From the NCBI RefSeq assembly GCF_030733685.1, contig NZ_JASHIM010000013.1, positions 49,377 through 113,376 of the forward strand: DNA of 64,000 nt, in the 5' to 3' direction. The stretch comes from Roseovarius sp. MMSF_3281. Lineage in GTDB: Bacteria > Pseudomonadota > Alphaproteobacteria > Rhodobacterales > Rhodobacteraceae. The translations under genes and the position numbers were made by a program. Below the pieces are notes generated by a model. The model worked only from the letters and a program-made list of their open reading frames with translations, did not search any database and was not told the origin of the DNA. Position 1 is the stretch's first letter. Every line of letters starts with the position of its first letter. This document shows positions 17,494 through 26,493 of this stretch, in pieces.

Positions 17494-18473
17494 GCCATCG
17501 CACCCGGTCTCAGCCTACGCGCGACCCAGATGAACACCGGCCCCCCGATCATCGCGACAACGATTCCGGCGCGCACCTCTCCGCTGTTCAGAACCAGCCG
17601 TCCCAGCGTGTCCGCCAGCGTCAGGGTCAGGGCGCCATAGGCCGCCGACACCGCCAGGCGCGGCCGCAGCGCGTATCCTGTCGACATCCGTGCCAGGTGC
17701 GGCGCCATCAGGCCCAGGAAGGCGATCGGCCCGGCAATCGCCACCGCAGCCCCCGTCGCCAAAGTGACAACTGTCAACGCCCCGGCCTGCGCTCTCAATA
17801 GCCGGGTTCCAAGGCCCCGCGCCAAGTCGGAACCAAGCGACAGCGCCTCGATCAGCGGTGCGATGGCAAACGCGAGAACCGCAGCCAGCCCGATAACCAG
17901 CGTCATTTCCACGACCGGCCTGTAGGCCGCGTCTGTCAGGGAGCCGGCCACCCAAAACCGCAGTACATCCAGCGAATCCTGCCGGACCAAGACAATCGCC
18001 GTGACCAGGGATAACAGCAGCGCGTTCAGGGCGGCCCCCGCGAGTGTCAGGCGTACCGGTCCGGAATCCCCCCGGAAGCCGCCGCCCAAGGCAAACACCG
18101 CCAGCGCCGCCAGCGCGGCCCCCGGAAAGGCGAACAATGCAACCGCCGCCTGGTCCGACCTTCCGAAAAGCGTGACCCCGACAATGAGCGCAAAGGCGGC
18201 ACCCGCGTTGATCCCCAGAATGCCCGGATCGGCCAGCGGGTTGCGGGTCAGCGATTGCATGACCGTCCCGGCGATGCCCAGTGCCGCACCCGCCGCAAGG
18301 CCCGCCAACGTGCGCGGCAGCCGGATCGCTGCGATCGTCACGTGGGCCGGGTCGCGCGGATCGTATCCAAGCAACGCCTCCAGGAACACGCCGGGCGCAA
18401 CCGGCCTGACACCAATGCCCAGCGACATGGCCACGGCCCCGATCAGAAGACAGGCAAGAAGCAGGCCGCGCAT
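17490..18473 (-). CDS. Iron-siderophore ABC permease (FecCD family), first subunit
   Basis: A 327-aa permease with RLPRTLAGLAAGAALGIAGTVMQ, RNPLADPGILGINAGAAF, GPIAFLGLMAPHLAR and VVAMIGGPVFIWV in the usual order. It starts at ATG 18473, overlapping the binding-protein stop as TGATG, and ends overlapping the next permease. All the conserved blocks are present, so the subunit should be functional. Confidence 0.95.
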   Translation of the reverse strand: MRGLLLACLLIGAVAMSLGIGVRPVAPGVFLEALLGYDPRDPAHVTIAAIRLPRTLAGLAAGAALGIAGTVMQSLTRNPLADPGILGINAGAAFALIVGVTLFGRSDQAAVALFAFPGAALAALAVFALGGGFRGDSGPVRLTLAGAALNALLLSLVTAIVLVRQDSLDVLRFWVAGSLTDAAYRPVVEMTLVIGLAAVLAFAIAPLIEALSLGSDLARGLGTRLLRAQAGALTVVTLATGAAVAIAGPIAFLGLMAPHLARMSTGYALRPRLAVSAAYGALTLTLADTLGRLVLNSGEVRAGIVVAMIGGPVFIWVARRLRPGAMA

Positions 18474-19489
18474 CAGCGCACCAGCCCCGCCTTCAGCGCC
18501 GAGGGCACGACCGTTTCAGGTCTCCCGTCGAGCGCCAGCTCGACCTCCCCGACCAAGCGTTCGAGCGCATAGGGCAGCGACAGTGCGCTGCCGAAGGACA
18601 ACGCACCGGAGACCAGGTGATCGGCAAAGACCTCCCGCCCTTCCTGCTCGGCGCGCAGGGTTCTCCGCATCGGAAGCCGGGCAATTTCCCTTGCCCCGCC
18701 GATGGATGAAATCCAAAGCAGGAGATCCGCATCAATCGGCGAGATATCTTCTGGCGAAAACGTGGTGTAGAATCCGTCTGCAGCCGCCGTGTCGCGCAGC
18801 TTTTCCGGCATCCGGAACCCAAGGTCATGCAGAAACCGCGCCCGGTTGTCCTGAGCCATGAAGGCGCCGGTCTCGCTGCCGTTCTGCCAGGCCGCGGCCG
18901 CTGTCTTGCCCTGCCAATCCGGGTGCGCTGCCCCTACGCTCTCGAACTGGCCTTCGACGTCCCCGATCAACGCCTCGGCCTGCTGCGCCTTGCCCAACGC
19001 GCGCGCGATGCGCCTGGTATCGGTCTGCCAAGGCGTGCCAAAGACCGGGTCGTCGGGCCCCTGCATCAGCACAGGCGCGATCTCACTCAGCAACGCGTAC
19101 TCGGCCCGTGAAATACCCGACCCGATGGCGACGATCAGATCGGGCGACAGCCCCGCGACAAGCTCCATCGAGACCTCGCCGGTCAGAACGGTCGGCTCCG
19201 CGTGGCCCAGTCGCTCGTGCGCCCATGGCCAAACGGCATGCGGCTGGTCTCCGAACCAGTAACGCACCGCCAGAGGCACCACCCCGAGTGCAAGCAACGG
19301 GTCCTGAGTGGTGTATCCCAAAGACACAACCCGTTCCGCCGGACGCTCAAGAACCGTTTCACCCCACACATGAGGAATTCTGATCGCCTGCTGTGCTGTC
19401 GCGACGTGCGGCGCCAACAAAGCCGCAAAGCTTCCGAGAATAAAACTACGGCGTGTGGTGCCGAAAGGACTCTTGGTGAACGGAATCAT
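18473..19489 (-). CDS. Iron-siderophore ABC transporter substrate-binding protein, Tat-type signal
   Basis: A 338-aa periplasmic binding protein. The leader has a twin-arginine motif (TTRRSFILGSFAALLAPHVATAQ), so export through Tat is likely. Body motifs RIPHVWGETVLERPAERVVSLGY and LSPDLIVAIG are typical of ferric siderophore-binding proteins with the class III fold. The start is uncertain: ATG 19489 is used, but ATG 19510 adds seven residues and neither has a strong ribosome binding site. It is the first gene of the operon, so the promoter lies in 19490-19700. Confidence 0.92.
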   Translation of the reverse strand: MIPFTKSPFGTTRRSFILGSFAALLAPHVATAQQAIRIPHVWGETVLERPAERVVSLGYTTQDPLLALGVVPLAVRYWFGDQPHAVWPWAHERLGHAEPTVLTGEVSMELVAGLSPDLIVAIGSGISRAEYALLSEIAPVLMQGPDDPVFGTPWQTDTRRIARALGKAQQAEALIGDVEGQFESVGAAHPDWQGKTAAAAWQNGSETGAFMAQDNRARFLHDLGFRMPEKLRDTAAADGFYTTFSPEDISPIDADLLLWISSIGGAREIARLPMRRTLRAEQEGREVFADHLVSGALSFGSALSLPYALERLVGEVELALDGRPETVVPSALKAGLVR

Positions 19490-19510
19490 GACAGGAAATC
19501 GAAACCCCAT

Positions 19511-19708
19511 AGTATCAGTCTTTCAAGCGCGAGAAACGGCTTTGGGAGCGGTGCTGCGGGTTTCAGGTGACAGCCTGATGCCTAGTATTCACCAGTGCCG
19601 CAAGCTTATCCAACGATCTGTCGTCCTACAAGTGTCGTCGTCCGGAAAGCTTTGTCACATTAACACGGGCCTGTTGGAGGCGTTAGAGATTCTGAGTAGT
19701 TGCTGCGC
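19511..19708. other. Intergenic region upstream of the siderophore ABC operon
   Basis: About 200 bases with no gene I can support. It should contain the minus-strand promoter of the binding-protein operon. On its right it runs into a truncated IS6-family transposase. I see no clear iron box by eye. Confidence 0.4.
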
Positions 19709-19880
19709 ATGAGCACCATCTTCAGCTACAAGCGCCACCGGTTTCCACCAGAGACCATCGCGTACGCGATTTGGCTGTACGTCCGTTTCAACCTCTCCCT
19801 CCGCGAGATCGAGGAAATGTTCCTGGAGCGCGGCATCGACATTTCCTACTAAACGATCCGACGTCGGGGGGTGAAGTTCG
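19709..19880 (+). pseudogene. IS6-family transposase fragment (N-terminus, with in-frame stop)
   Basis: Reads MSTIFSYKRHRFPPETIAYA, IWLYVRFNLSLREIEEM and FLERGIDISY, then a TAA where a glutamate is expected, then TIRRRGVKFAPQ. This is the N-terminal helix-turn-helix region of an IS6-family transposase. The catalytic DDE domain is absent. It is a different IS6 lineage from the remnants at 4.5 and 12 kb, judging by the dissimilar N-terminus. Confidence 0.8.
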
Positions 19881-19885
19881 CGCCG

Positions 19886-19960
19886 CAGATGCCCCAACCG
19901 CACGGCGCGCACAACGGCAAGGCCCCTTACGAAACTCTCGGAGACAAGCTACAATATCAA
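19886..19960 (+). mobile_element. Possible transposase C-terminal scar (IS3/IS481-like)
   Basis: Directly after the IS6 fragment the same frame reads QPHGAHNGKAPYETLGDKLQ. This resembles the RPHxxxxGxTPYExL ending of integrase-core transposases. Its fusion to an unrelated IS6 N-terminus suggests nested insertion and deletion. The call rests on a short motif. Confidence 0.45.
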
Positions 19961-20119
19961 CGCAAGTGTCCTTCGCCTCTGTCTAGGTTACACTCACAAA
20001 TGCGTATCACGACAGGCACAAGGGGATGGCCCCGCTGCCGGCATGCCAGCCTTGCAACACGCCGCAAGGCCCGACACGAGCCATCAGAGCCTACGATTGA
20101 CGATGACGGAGACAAAAAC

Positions 20120-20872
20120 ATGTCAGATGGTGGAAAACTGAGCGGTAAAACCGCCCTCGTTACCGGGGCCTCGTCCGGGCTTGGACGGCATTTCGCAGAG
20201 ATCCTGGCACGCGAGGGGGCCGAGGTCACGGTCGCGGCCCGCCGGACGGAGAAGCTGGAAGAACTTGCCGCCAAAATCCATCAGGCCGGCGGCATGGCAA
20301 GGGCCTTACCGCTTGATGTTACAGACCCAGACAGCATTCACACAGCGATGGAGCGCCCAGCCTTCGACATCGTGGTGAACAACGCCGGCATCACCCATGA
20401 CGGCCCGGCGTTGGAAACCTCGCCCGCAGACTGGGACCGCGTGATCAATACCGACCTGACCGGCGTCTTCCGGGTTGCGCAGGCCGCGGCAAAACGCATG
20501 GTCGATGAAGGCCGCGGCGGCAGTATCATCAACATTGCCTCGATACTTGGTCTGCGCGTCGCCGGTAACGTCTCTGCTTACGCGACGGCGAAAGCCGGGG
20601 TCGTGCAGATGACAAAAAGCCTCGCACTCGAATGGGCGCGGCATGGCGTCCGGGTCAACGCCCTCTGCCCGGGTTACATCGAGACCGACCTGAACCGCGC
20701 GTTCTTTGCCTCCGACGTGGGGCAGGCCTTGATCAAGCGTGTGCCACAGCGTCGGCTTGGCCGGATGTCGGACCTTGACGGCCCCCTTCTTTTGCTGGCC
20801 TCCGACGACAGCGCTTTCATGACCGGCACCGAAGTCGTGGTCGATGGCGGCCATCTGGTATCATCGCTTTAG
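20120..20872 (+). CDS. SDR-family NAD(P)-dependent oxidoreductase
   Basis: A 250-aa classical short-chain dehydrogenase/reductase. Features in order: nucleotide-binding TGASSGLGRHFAE, NNAGI, catalytic serine in INIASILGL, YATAK with catalytic tyrosine and lysine, and PGYIETDLN. ATG 20120 follows GGAG; longer in-frame extension runs into IS debris and is rejected. It is 10 bases upstream of an acyl-CoA dehydrogenase and two genes before a phosphotransferase-family kinase. In the lva pathway for levulinate the same three families work together on 4-hydroxyacyl-CoA, which suggests a 3- or 4-hydroxyacyl-CoA dehydrogenase role here. The substrate is inferred. Confidence 0.93.
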   Translation: MSDGGKLSGKTALVTGASSGLGRHFAEILAREGAEVTVAARRTEKLEELAAKIHQAGGMARALPLDVTDPDSIHTAMERPAFDIVVNNAGITHDGPALETSPADWDRVINTDLTGVFRVAQAAAKRMVDEGRGGSIINIASILGLRVAGNVSAYATAKAGVVQMTKSLALEWARHGVRVNALCPGYIETDLNRAFFASDVGQALIKRVPQRRLGRMSDLDGPLLLLASDDSAFMTGTEVVVDGGHLVSSL

Positions 20873-20882
20873 GACGGACCCC

Positions 20883-22115
20883 ATGGATTTTACAATCTCC
20901 CCCCGCATCGAAGATTTCAGGGCGCGTATCGCTCGATTTGTCGAGGACGAGCTGCTGCCCCTGGAAGAGGACCGAACAAATTTCGACCCGCACGAAAACA
21001 TCCGCCTCGACGTTCTTGAAGCTCTGCGCGAAAAGGCCCGCGCCGAGGGCTTGTGGTGCCTGCAACTGAAAGAAGAGACCGGCGGCCAGGGCTTCGGCAA
21101 GGTCGGCATGGCAGTGTGCTACGAAGAGATGAACCGCTCCATTTTCGGGCCGGTCGTGTTCAACTCGGCCGCGCCGGACGACGGCAACATGATGGTTCTG
21201 GAACAGGTGGCCACCGACCCCCAGAAAAAGCGCTGGCTGCAACCCATCGTCCAAGGCAATGTGCGCTCGGCCTTCGTCATGACCGAACCGCACCCCGGTT
21301 CGGGCTCCGATCCGGGCGGCATGATGCTGACCACCGCCCAAAAGAAGAACGACCGCTACATCGTCCGCGGCCGCAAGTGGTTCATCACCGGCGCCGAGGA
21401 ATCCGATCACTTCATTCTGGTCGCGCGTACCTCGGACGACCCGCGCAAGGGGCTGACGGCCTTCCTGCACGGCAAGGACGAACCCGGCTTCCGGATCGAG
21501 CGGCGCATCCCGATCATGGGCCCGGAAGAACATGGCGGGCATTGCGAGATCGTCTACGAGGACATGGAGATTCCGGCCGAGAACGTGCTGATGGAGGAAG
21601 GGGACGGGCTGAAGCTGACCCAGATTCGCCTCGGGCCGGCGCGGCTGACGCATTGCATGCGCTGGCTGGGGCTGGCCAAGCGCTGCGTCGAGATTGCCAA
21701 CACCTATGCCCACGAGCGCTTTGCCTTCGGCGAGCGCCTGTCGGACCGCGAAAGCATCAAGCTGATGCTGGGTGACCTGGCCATGCAGATCGAGGTAGGG
21801 CGCATTCTGGTGATGAAGGCGGCCTGGGCCCTCGATCAGGGCAGCTTTGCGCGAAAAGAAGTGTCGATGGCCAAGGTCCATGTCGCGAACCTTCTGCACC
21901 AGGCCGCCGATACCGCGATCCAGATCAACGGCGCGCGCGGCTATTCCAAGGATACCGTGCTGGAATGGATCTATCGCTACGCTCGGCAGGCCCGGCTGGT
22001 CGATGGCGCGGACGAGGTTCACAAGATGGTTCTCGAACGCACGCTTGCCAAAGAGGGCCGCGACTTCTGGAAATGGGAGCCGGGGCCTGAACGCCAGCCG
22101 CCCCTCATGACATGA
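20883..22115 (+). CDS. Acyl-CoA dehydrogenase (ACAD10/11 or LvaC-like)
   Basis: A 410-aa flavoprotein with FAD/acyl-CoA dehydrogenase blocks: MTEPHPGSGSDPGGM, RKWFITGAEESDHFILVAR, GLKLTQIRLGPARLTHCMRW, ERFAFGERLSDRESIKLMLGD and the C-terminal QINGARGYSKDTVLEWIYR. ATG 20883 has AGGA upstream and starts 10 bases after the SDR stop. Association with an APH-fold kinase is the signature of ACAD10/11-type enzymes, which act on 4-phosphoacyl-CoA and remove phosphate. It lies in a tight three-gene operon. Confidence 0.94.
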   Translation: MDFTISPRIEDFRARIARFVEDELLPLEEDRTNFDPHENIRLDVLEALREKARAEGLWCLQLKEETGGQGFGKVGMAVCYEEMNRSIFGPVVFNSAAPDDGNMMVLEQVATDPQKKRWLQPIVQGNVRSAFVMTEPHPGSGSDPGGMMLTTAQKKNDRYIVRGRKWFITGAEESDHFILVARTSDDPRKGLTAFLHGKDEPGFRIERRIPIMGPEEHGGHCEIVYEDMEIPAENVLMEEGDGLKLTQIRLGPARLTHCMRWLGLAKRCVEIANTYAHERFAFGERLSDRESIKLMLGDLAMQIEVGRILVMKAAWALDQGSFARKEVSMAKVHVANLLHQAADTAIQINGARGYSKDTVLEWIYRYARQARLVDGADEVHKMVLERTLAKEGRDFWKWEPGPERQPPLMT

Positions 22116-22140
22116 CCGGCAAAAAGGATACCCACCCGAA

Positions 22141-23154
22141 ATGACCACGGATATCGACTTCGACCCGGCCCGCCTCGAGACCTTTCTCGCCCGCCGGTTC
22201 GGCACGGCGGGCGACATGACGCTCGAACGCATATCGGGCGGCCAATCCAACCCGACCTACTTTCTCACCTATGGCTCGCGTGACATGGTACTTCGCAAGC
22301 AGCCGAACGGGCCAATCCTAAAGGGCGCCCACGCGGTTGACCGGGAATTCCGCGTCCTGAATGCACTGTATCCTGCCGGGGTTCCGGTTCCGCGCCCCGT
22401 GCTGTTTCACGAAGAGACGGATGTCCTCGGCACACCCTTCTACCTGATGGAACGGGTCGAAGGCCGGGTTTTCACCGATTGCTCGCTGTCCGAGGCCAAC
22501 CCGGCCGAGCGTCGGGAACTCTGGATGGGGCTTGCTGATGCACTTGCGGCAATGCACAAGATCCGGCCCGACGAGGTCGGCCTTGGGGATTTCGGACGGC
22601 CCGGCAATTACTTCGAGCGCCAGATCGCCCGGTGGAGCCGTCAATGGGAGGAAAGCCCCGGCGACCCGATCCCCGATCTTGACCGGCTTGCGGCCTGGCT
22701 ACGTGCAAACATGCCCGAGGACGATGGCGCCGTCAGTATCGCACACGGCGATTTTCGCATGGGCAACGTCATCTTTCACCCCACCGAGCCGCGCGTCGCC
22801 GCGATCCTTGACTGGGAACTTTCGACGCTCGGTCATCCATTGGCGGATCTCGGGTTCTGCGTGTTGCCGTGGCATACCGCGCCCGATGAGTACGGCGGTA
22901 TCCTTGGGCTTGATCACAAAGCGCTCCGGCTGCCCTCGGAACAGGAATTCGTCGAACGCTACATGCGGAATGCCCCGGAAACACCGCCCCTCCTGCCTTT
23001 TCACAAGGCCTTTGCGCTGTTCCGCTTCTCGGTGATCTGGGTCGGCATCGCCGACCGTGTCCGCCTTGGAACCGCCGCCGGTTCCGACGTGGAACAGCAC
23101 GGCGCCATGGCGCGCAAGCTCGCTCGTCGGGGGGTCGAAGTGATCGAGGGATAG
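22141..23154 (+). CDS. APH-fold phosphotransferase (4-hydroxyacyl-CoA kinase candidate)
   Basis: A 337-aa aminoglycoside-phosphotransferase-fold protein. It has the nucleotide loop LERISGGQSNPTYFL, the Brenner-type catalytic loop HGDFRMGNVIFHP and metal-binding ILDWELSTLGHPLADLG. This subfamily corresponds to the N-terminal kinase domain of ACAD10/11 and to LvaA, which phosphorylate the 4-hydroxy group of acyl-CoA esters. It is not an antibiotic resistance gene. It closes the SDR-ACAD-kinase operon; the small LvaB partner and a CoA ligase are not present nearby. Confidence 0.9.
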   Translation: MTTDIDFDPARLETFLARRFGTAGDMTLERISGGQSNPTYFLTYGSRDMVLRKQPNGPILKGAHAVDREFRVLNALYPAGVPVPRPVLFHEETDVLGTPFYLMERVEGRVFTDCSLSEANPAERRELWMGLADALAAMHKIRPDEVGLGDFGRPGNYFERQIARWSRQWEESPGDPIPDLDRLAAWLRANMPEDDGAVSIAHGDFRMGNVIFHPTEPRVAAILDWELSTLGHPLADLGFCVLPWHTAPDEYGGILGLDHKALRLPSEQEFVERYMRNAPETPPLLPFHKAFALFRFSVIWVGIADRVRLGTAAGSDVEQHGAMARKLARRGVEVIEG

Positions 23155-23639
23155 CCCCTTGGATTTGCCAGTCGTCACTTTAATTCACGGTGATCCGCCA
23201 ACCCGCCTAAACCGACATCAGGGCGCAAGAAACCCGCCGCATGAGGGTTCAAACCTTCGCCTGTTCGATCACCACCCGATGAACGTGACAGAACCTGAAG
23301 CGTTCCGCCTTTAACCTGAGCCCCCTGCGAAAGGCGGGACGTGTGCAACGATCGGGGTTTGGGCTGCATAGCGCGACACCCCGTGATTCAGGTTTATCGC
23401 GAAACGCTTTATTGGATTTTTCAGTGAAAAAATGTGAAGAATCACATAGCGTGTATCAACGAGGTGTCTCGCACCAGCAGCCGATCTGCCGCATGGCGAC
23501 CCGCCTTCAAGGCATGATCAAGACTTGTAGGTTGCGTTTTGGATCGCTGCGGCGCATCTCACTGTAATCGCCACTTTAGAGATGGATTATCCGATTTCGG
23601 TGTACTATGGTATGCCGAAACTTCAGAAAGCGTGGAATC
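23155..23639. other. Intergenic region between the kinase gene and icd
   Basis: A 485-base gap. It contains one copy of the 116-bp double-hairpin repeat (23296-23411, listed separately). The rest should hold the icd promoter, since icd is the first gene of a new unit; no site is distinct enough to name. I see no supportable gene. Confidence 0.5.
23296..23411 (+). repeat. 116-bp double-hairpin intergenic repeat, copy 1 (diverged)
   Basis: Begins TGAAGCGTTCCGCCTTT and ends TATCGCGAAACGCTTTA. It has the same length and layout as copies at 28785-28900 (inverted) and 58724-58839 (same orientation). Hairpin A (GCGTTCCGCCTTT against AAAGGCGGGACG) is kept. The inner arm of hairpin B is degraded. This is the most diverged of the three. 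Confidence 0.85.
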
Positions 23640-25841
<2,202 letters not shown>

Positions 25842-25880
25842 GGTGTTTCGGGCCGGGTAAACCCCGGCCCACTGCCATGA

Positions 25881-25919
25881 AAAAACGCCCGGGGTTTTTG
25901 GCCCCGGGCGTTTTCTTTT
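25881..25919 (+). terminator. Rho-independent terminator of icd
   Basis: AAAACGCCCGGGG (25882-25894) pairs perfectly with CCCCGGGCGTTTT (25902-25914) around a seven-base loop, with a T-rich tail. It lies 40 bases after the icd stop. By symmetry it can also stop the DUF2853 gene coming the other way. Confidence 0.92.
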
Positions 25920-25936
25920 GAATTGTCTGGTCCGGA

Positions 25937-26278
25937 TTAACCGTAGACCGACTCTTTGCCGAAGTGCTTGGTCAGCATGTAGTAAACCACGGCGCGGTAC
26001 TTGTTACGCTCCGAGCGGCCATAGGTTTCGATCACCTGGTTGATCGCATCCATAAGCTGCGGACCGTCGGCAAGGCCCAGTTTCTTGATGAGGAAATTGT
26101 TCTTGACGGTCTCAAGCTCTTCGGGCTGACCGGCGGCGACGGTACTTGCATCCGCGTTGTAGATCGCCGGACCACAACCAATGGTCACCTTGGTCAGCAG
26201 GTCCATATCCGGCTGCATCCCGCATTTGTTGCGAAGATCGTCAGCATATTGTGCGATAAGCTCGTCGCGTTTGCCCAT
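25937..26278 (-). CDS. DUF2853-family small protein
   Basis: A 113-aa soluble protein of unknown function. ATG 26278 follows GGGAG and yields MGKRDELIAQYADDLRNKCG. Later segments LLTKVTIGCGPAIYNADAS and RSERNKYRAVVYYMLTKHFG match my memory of the DUF2853 family, which is common in Alphaproteobacteria. No signal peptide or membrane segment is present. It is convergent with icd and shares the terminator between them. Confidence 0.8.
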   Translation of the reverse strand: MGKRDELIAQYADDLRNKCGMQPDMDLLTKVTIGCGPAIYNADASTVAAGQPEELETVKNNFLIKKLGLADGPQLMDAINQVIETYGRSERNKYRAVVYYMLTKHFGKESVYG

Positions 26279-26439
26279 AAGTATTCTCCCACCTGAAACC
26301 GGCCATCCCGCCGGTGCATGATTAAAATCCAAGCCAAAATGCGGCTCTGATCCTTACGATAACGGCAGTTTTGGCACGCACAAAGGGAAAACTTCGACAC
26401 GGTTCCCCGATAAAAAGCGCAAGCAAACCTTTGCAAAAG

Positions 26440-26469
26440 AAAAGGGCCACGGCACGGCGCGGCCCTTTT
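26440..26469 (-). terminator. Terminator of the haem-type receptor gene
   Basis: AAAAGGGCC (26440-26448) and GGCCCTTTT (26461-26469) form a perfect nine-base stem with a 12-base loop. On the minus strand it lies 25 bases after the receptor stop and ends in a run of T residues. Confidence 0.8.
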
Positions 26470-26493
26470 CCCTGTCTTGTCCGAAAGGACGGG

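Noticed and set aside
15716..17503. A single 595-codon reading frame that could suggest a permease-ATPase fusion
   Set aside because: The upstream part is out of frame with the real permease at 16516-17493 and is arginine/glycine-rich noise; only the last 266 codons are the ATPase.
19871..20119. In-frame extension of the SDR gene
   Set aside because: The extra residues come from insertion-sequence debris; the Shine-Dalgarno before 20120 and the family N-terminus support the short form.
22141..23154. Aminoglycoside resistance kinase
   Set aside because: The APH fold is present, but operon context with an SDR and an acyl-CoA dehydrogenase points to hydroxyacyl-CoA metabolism.
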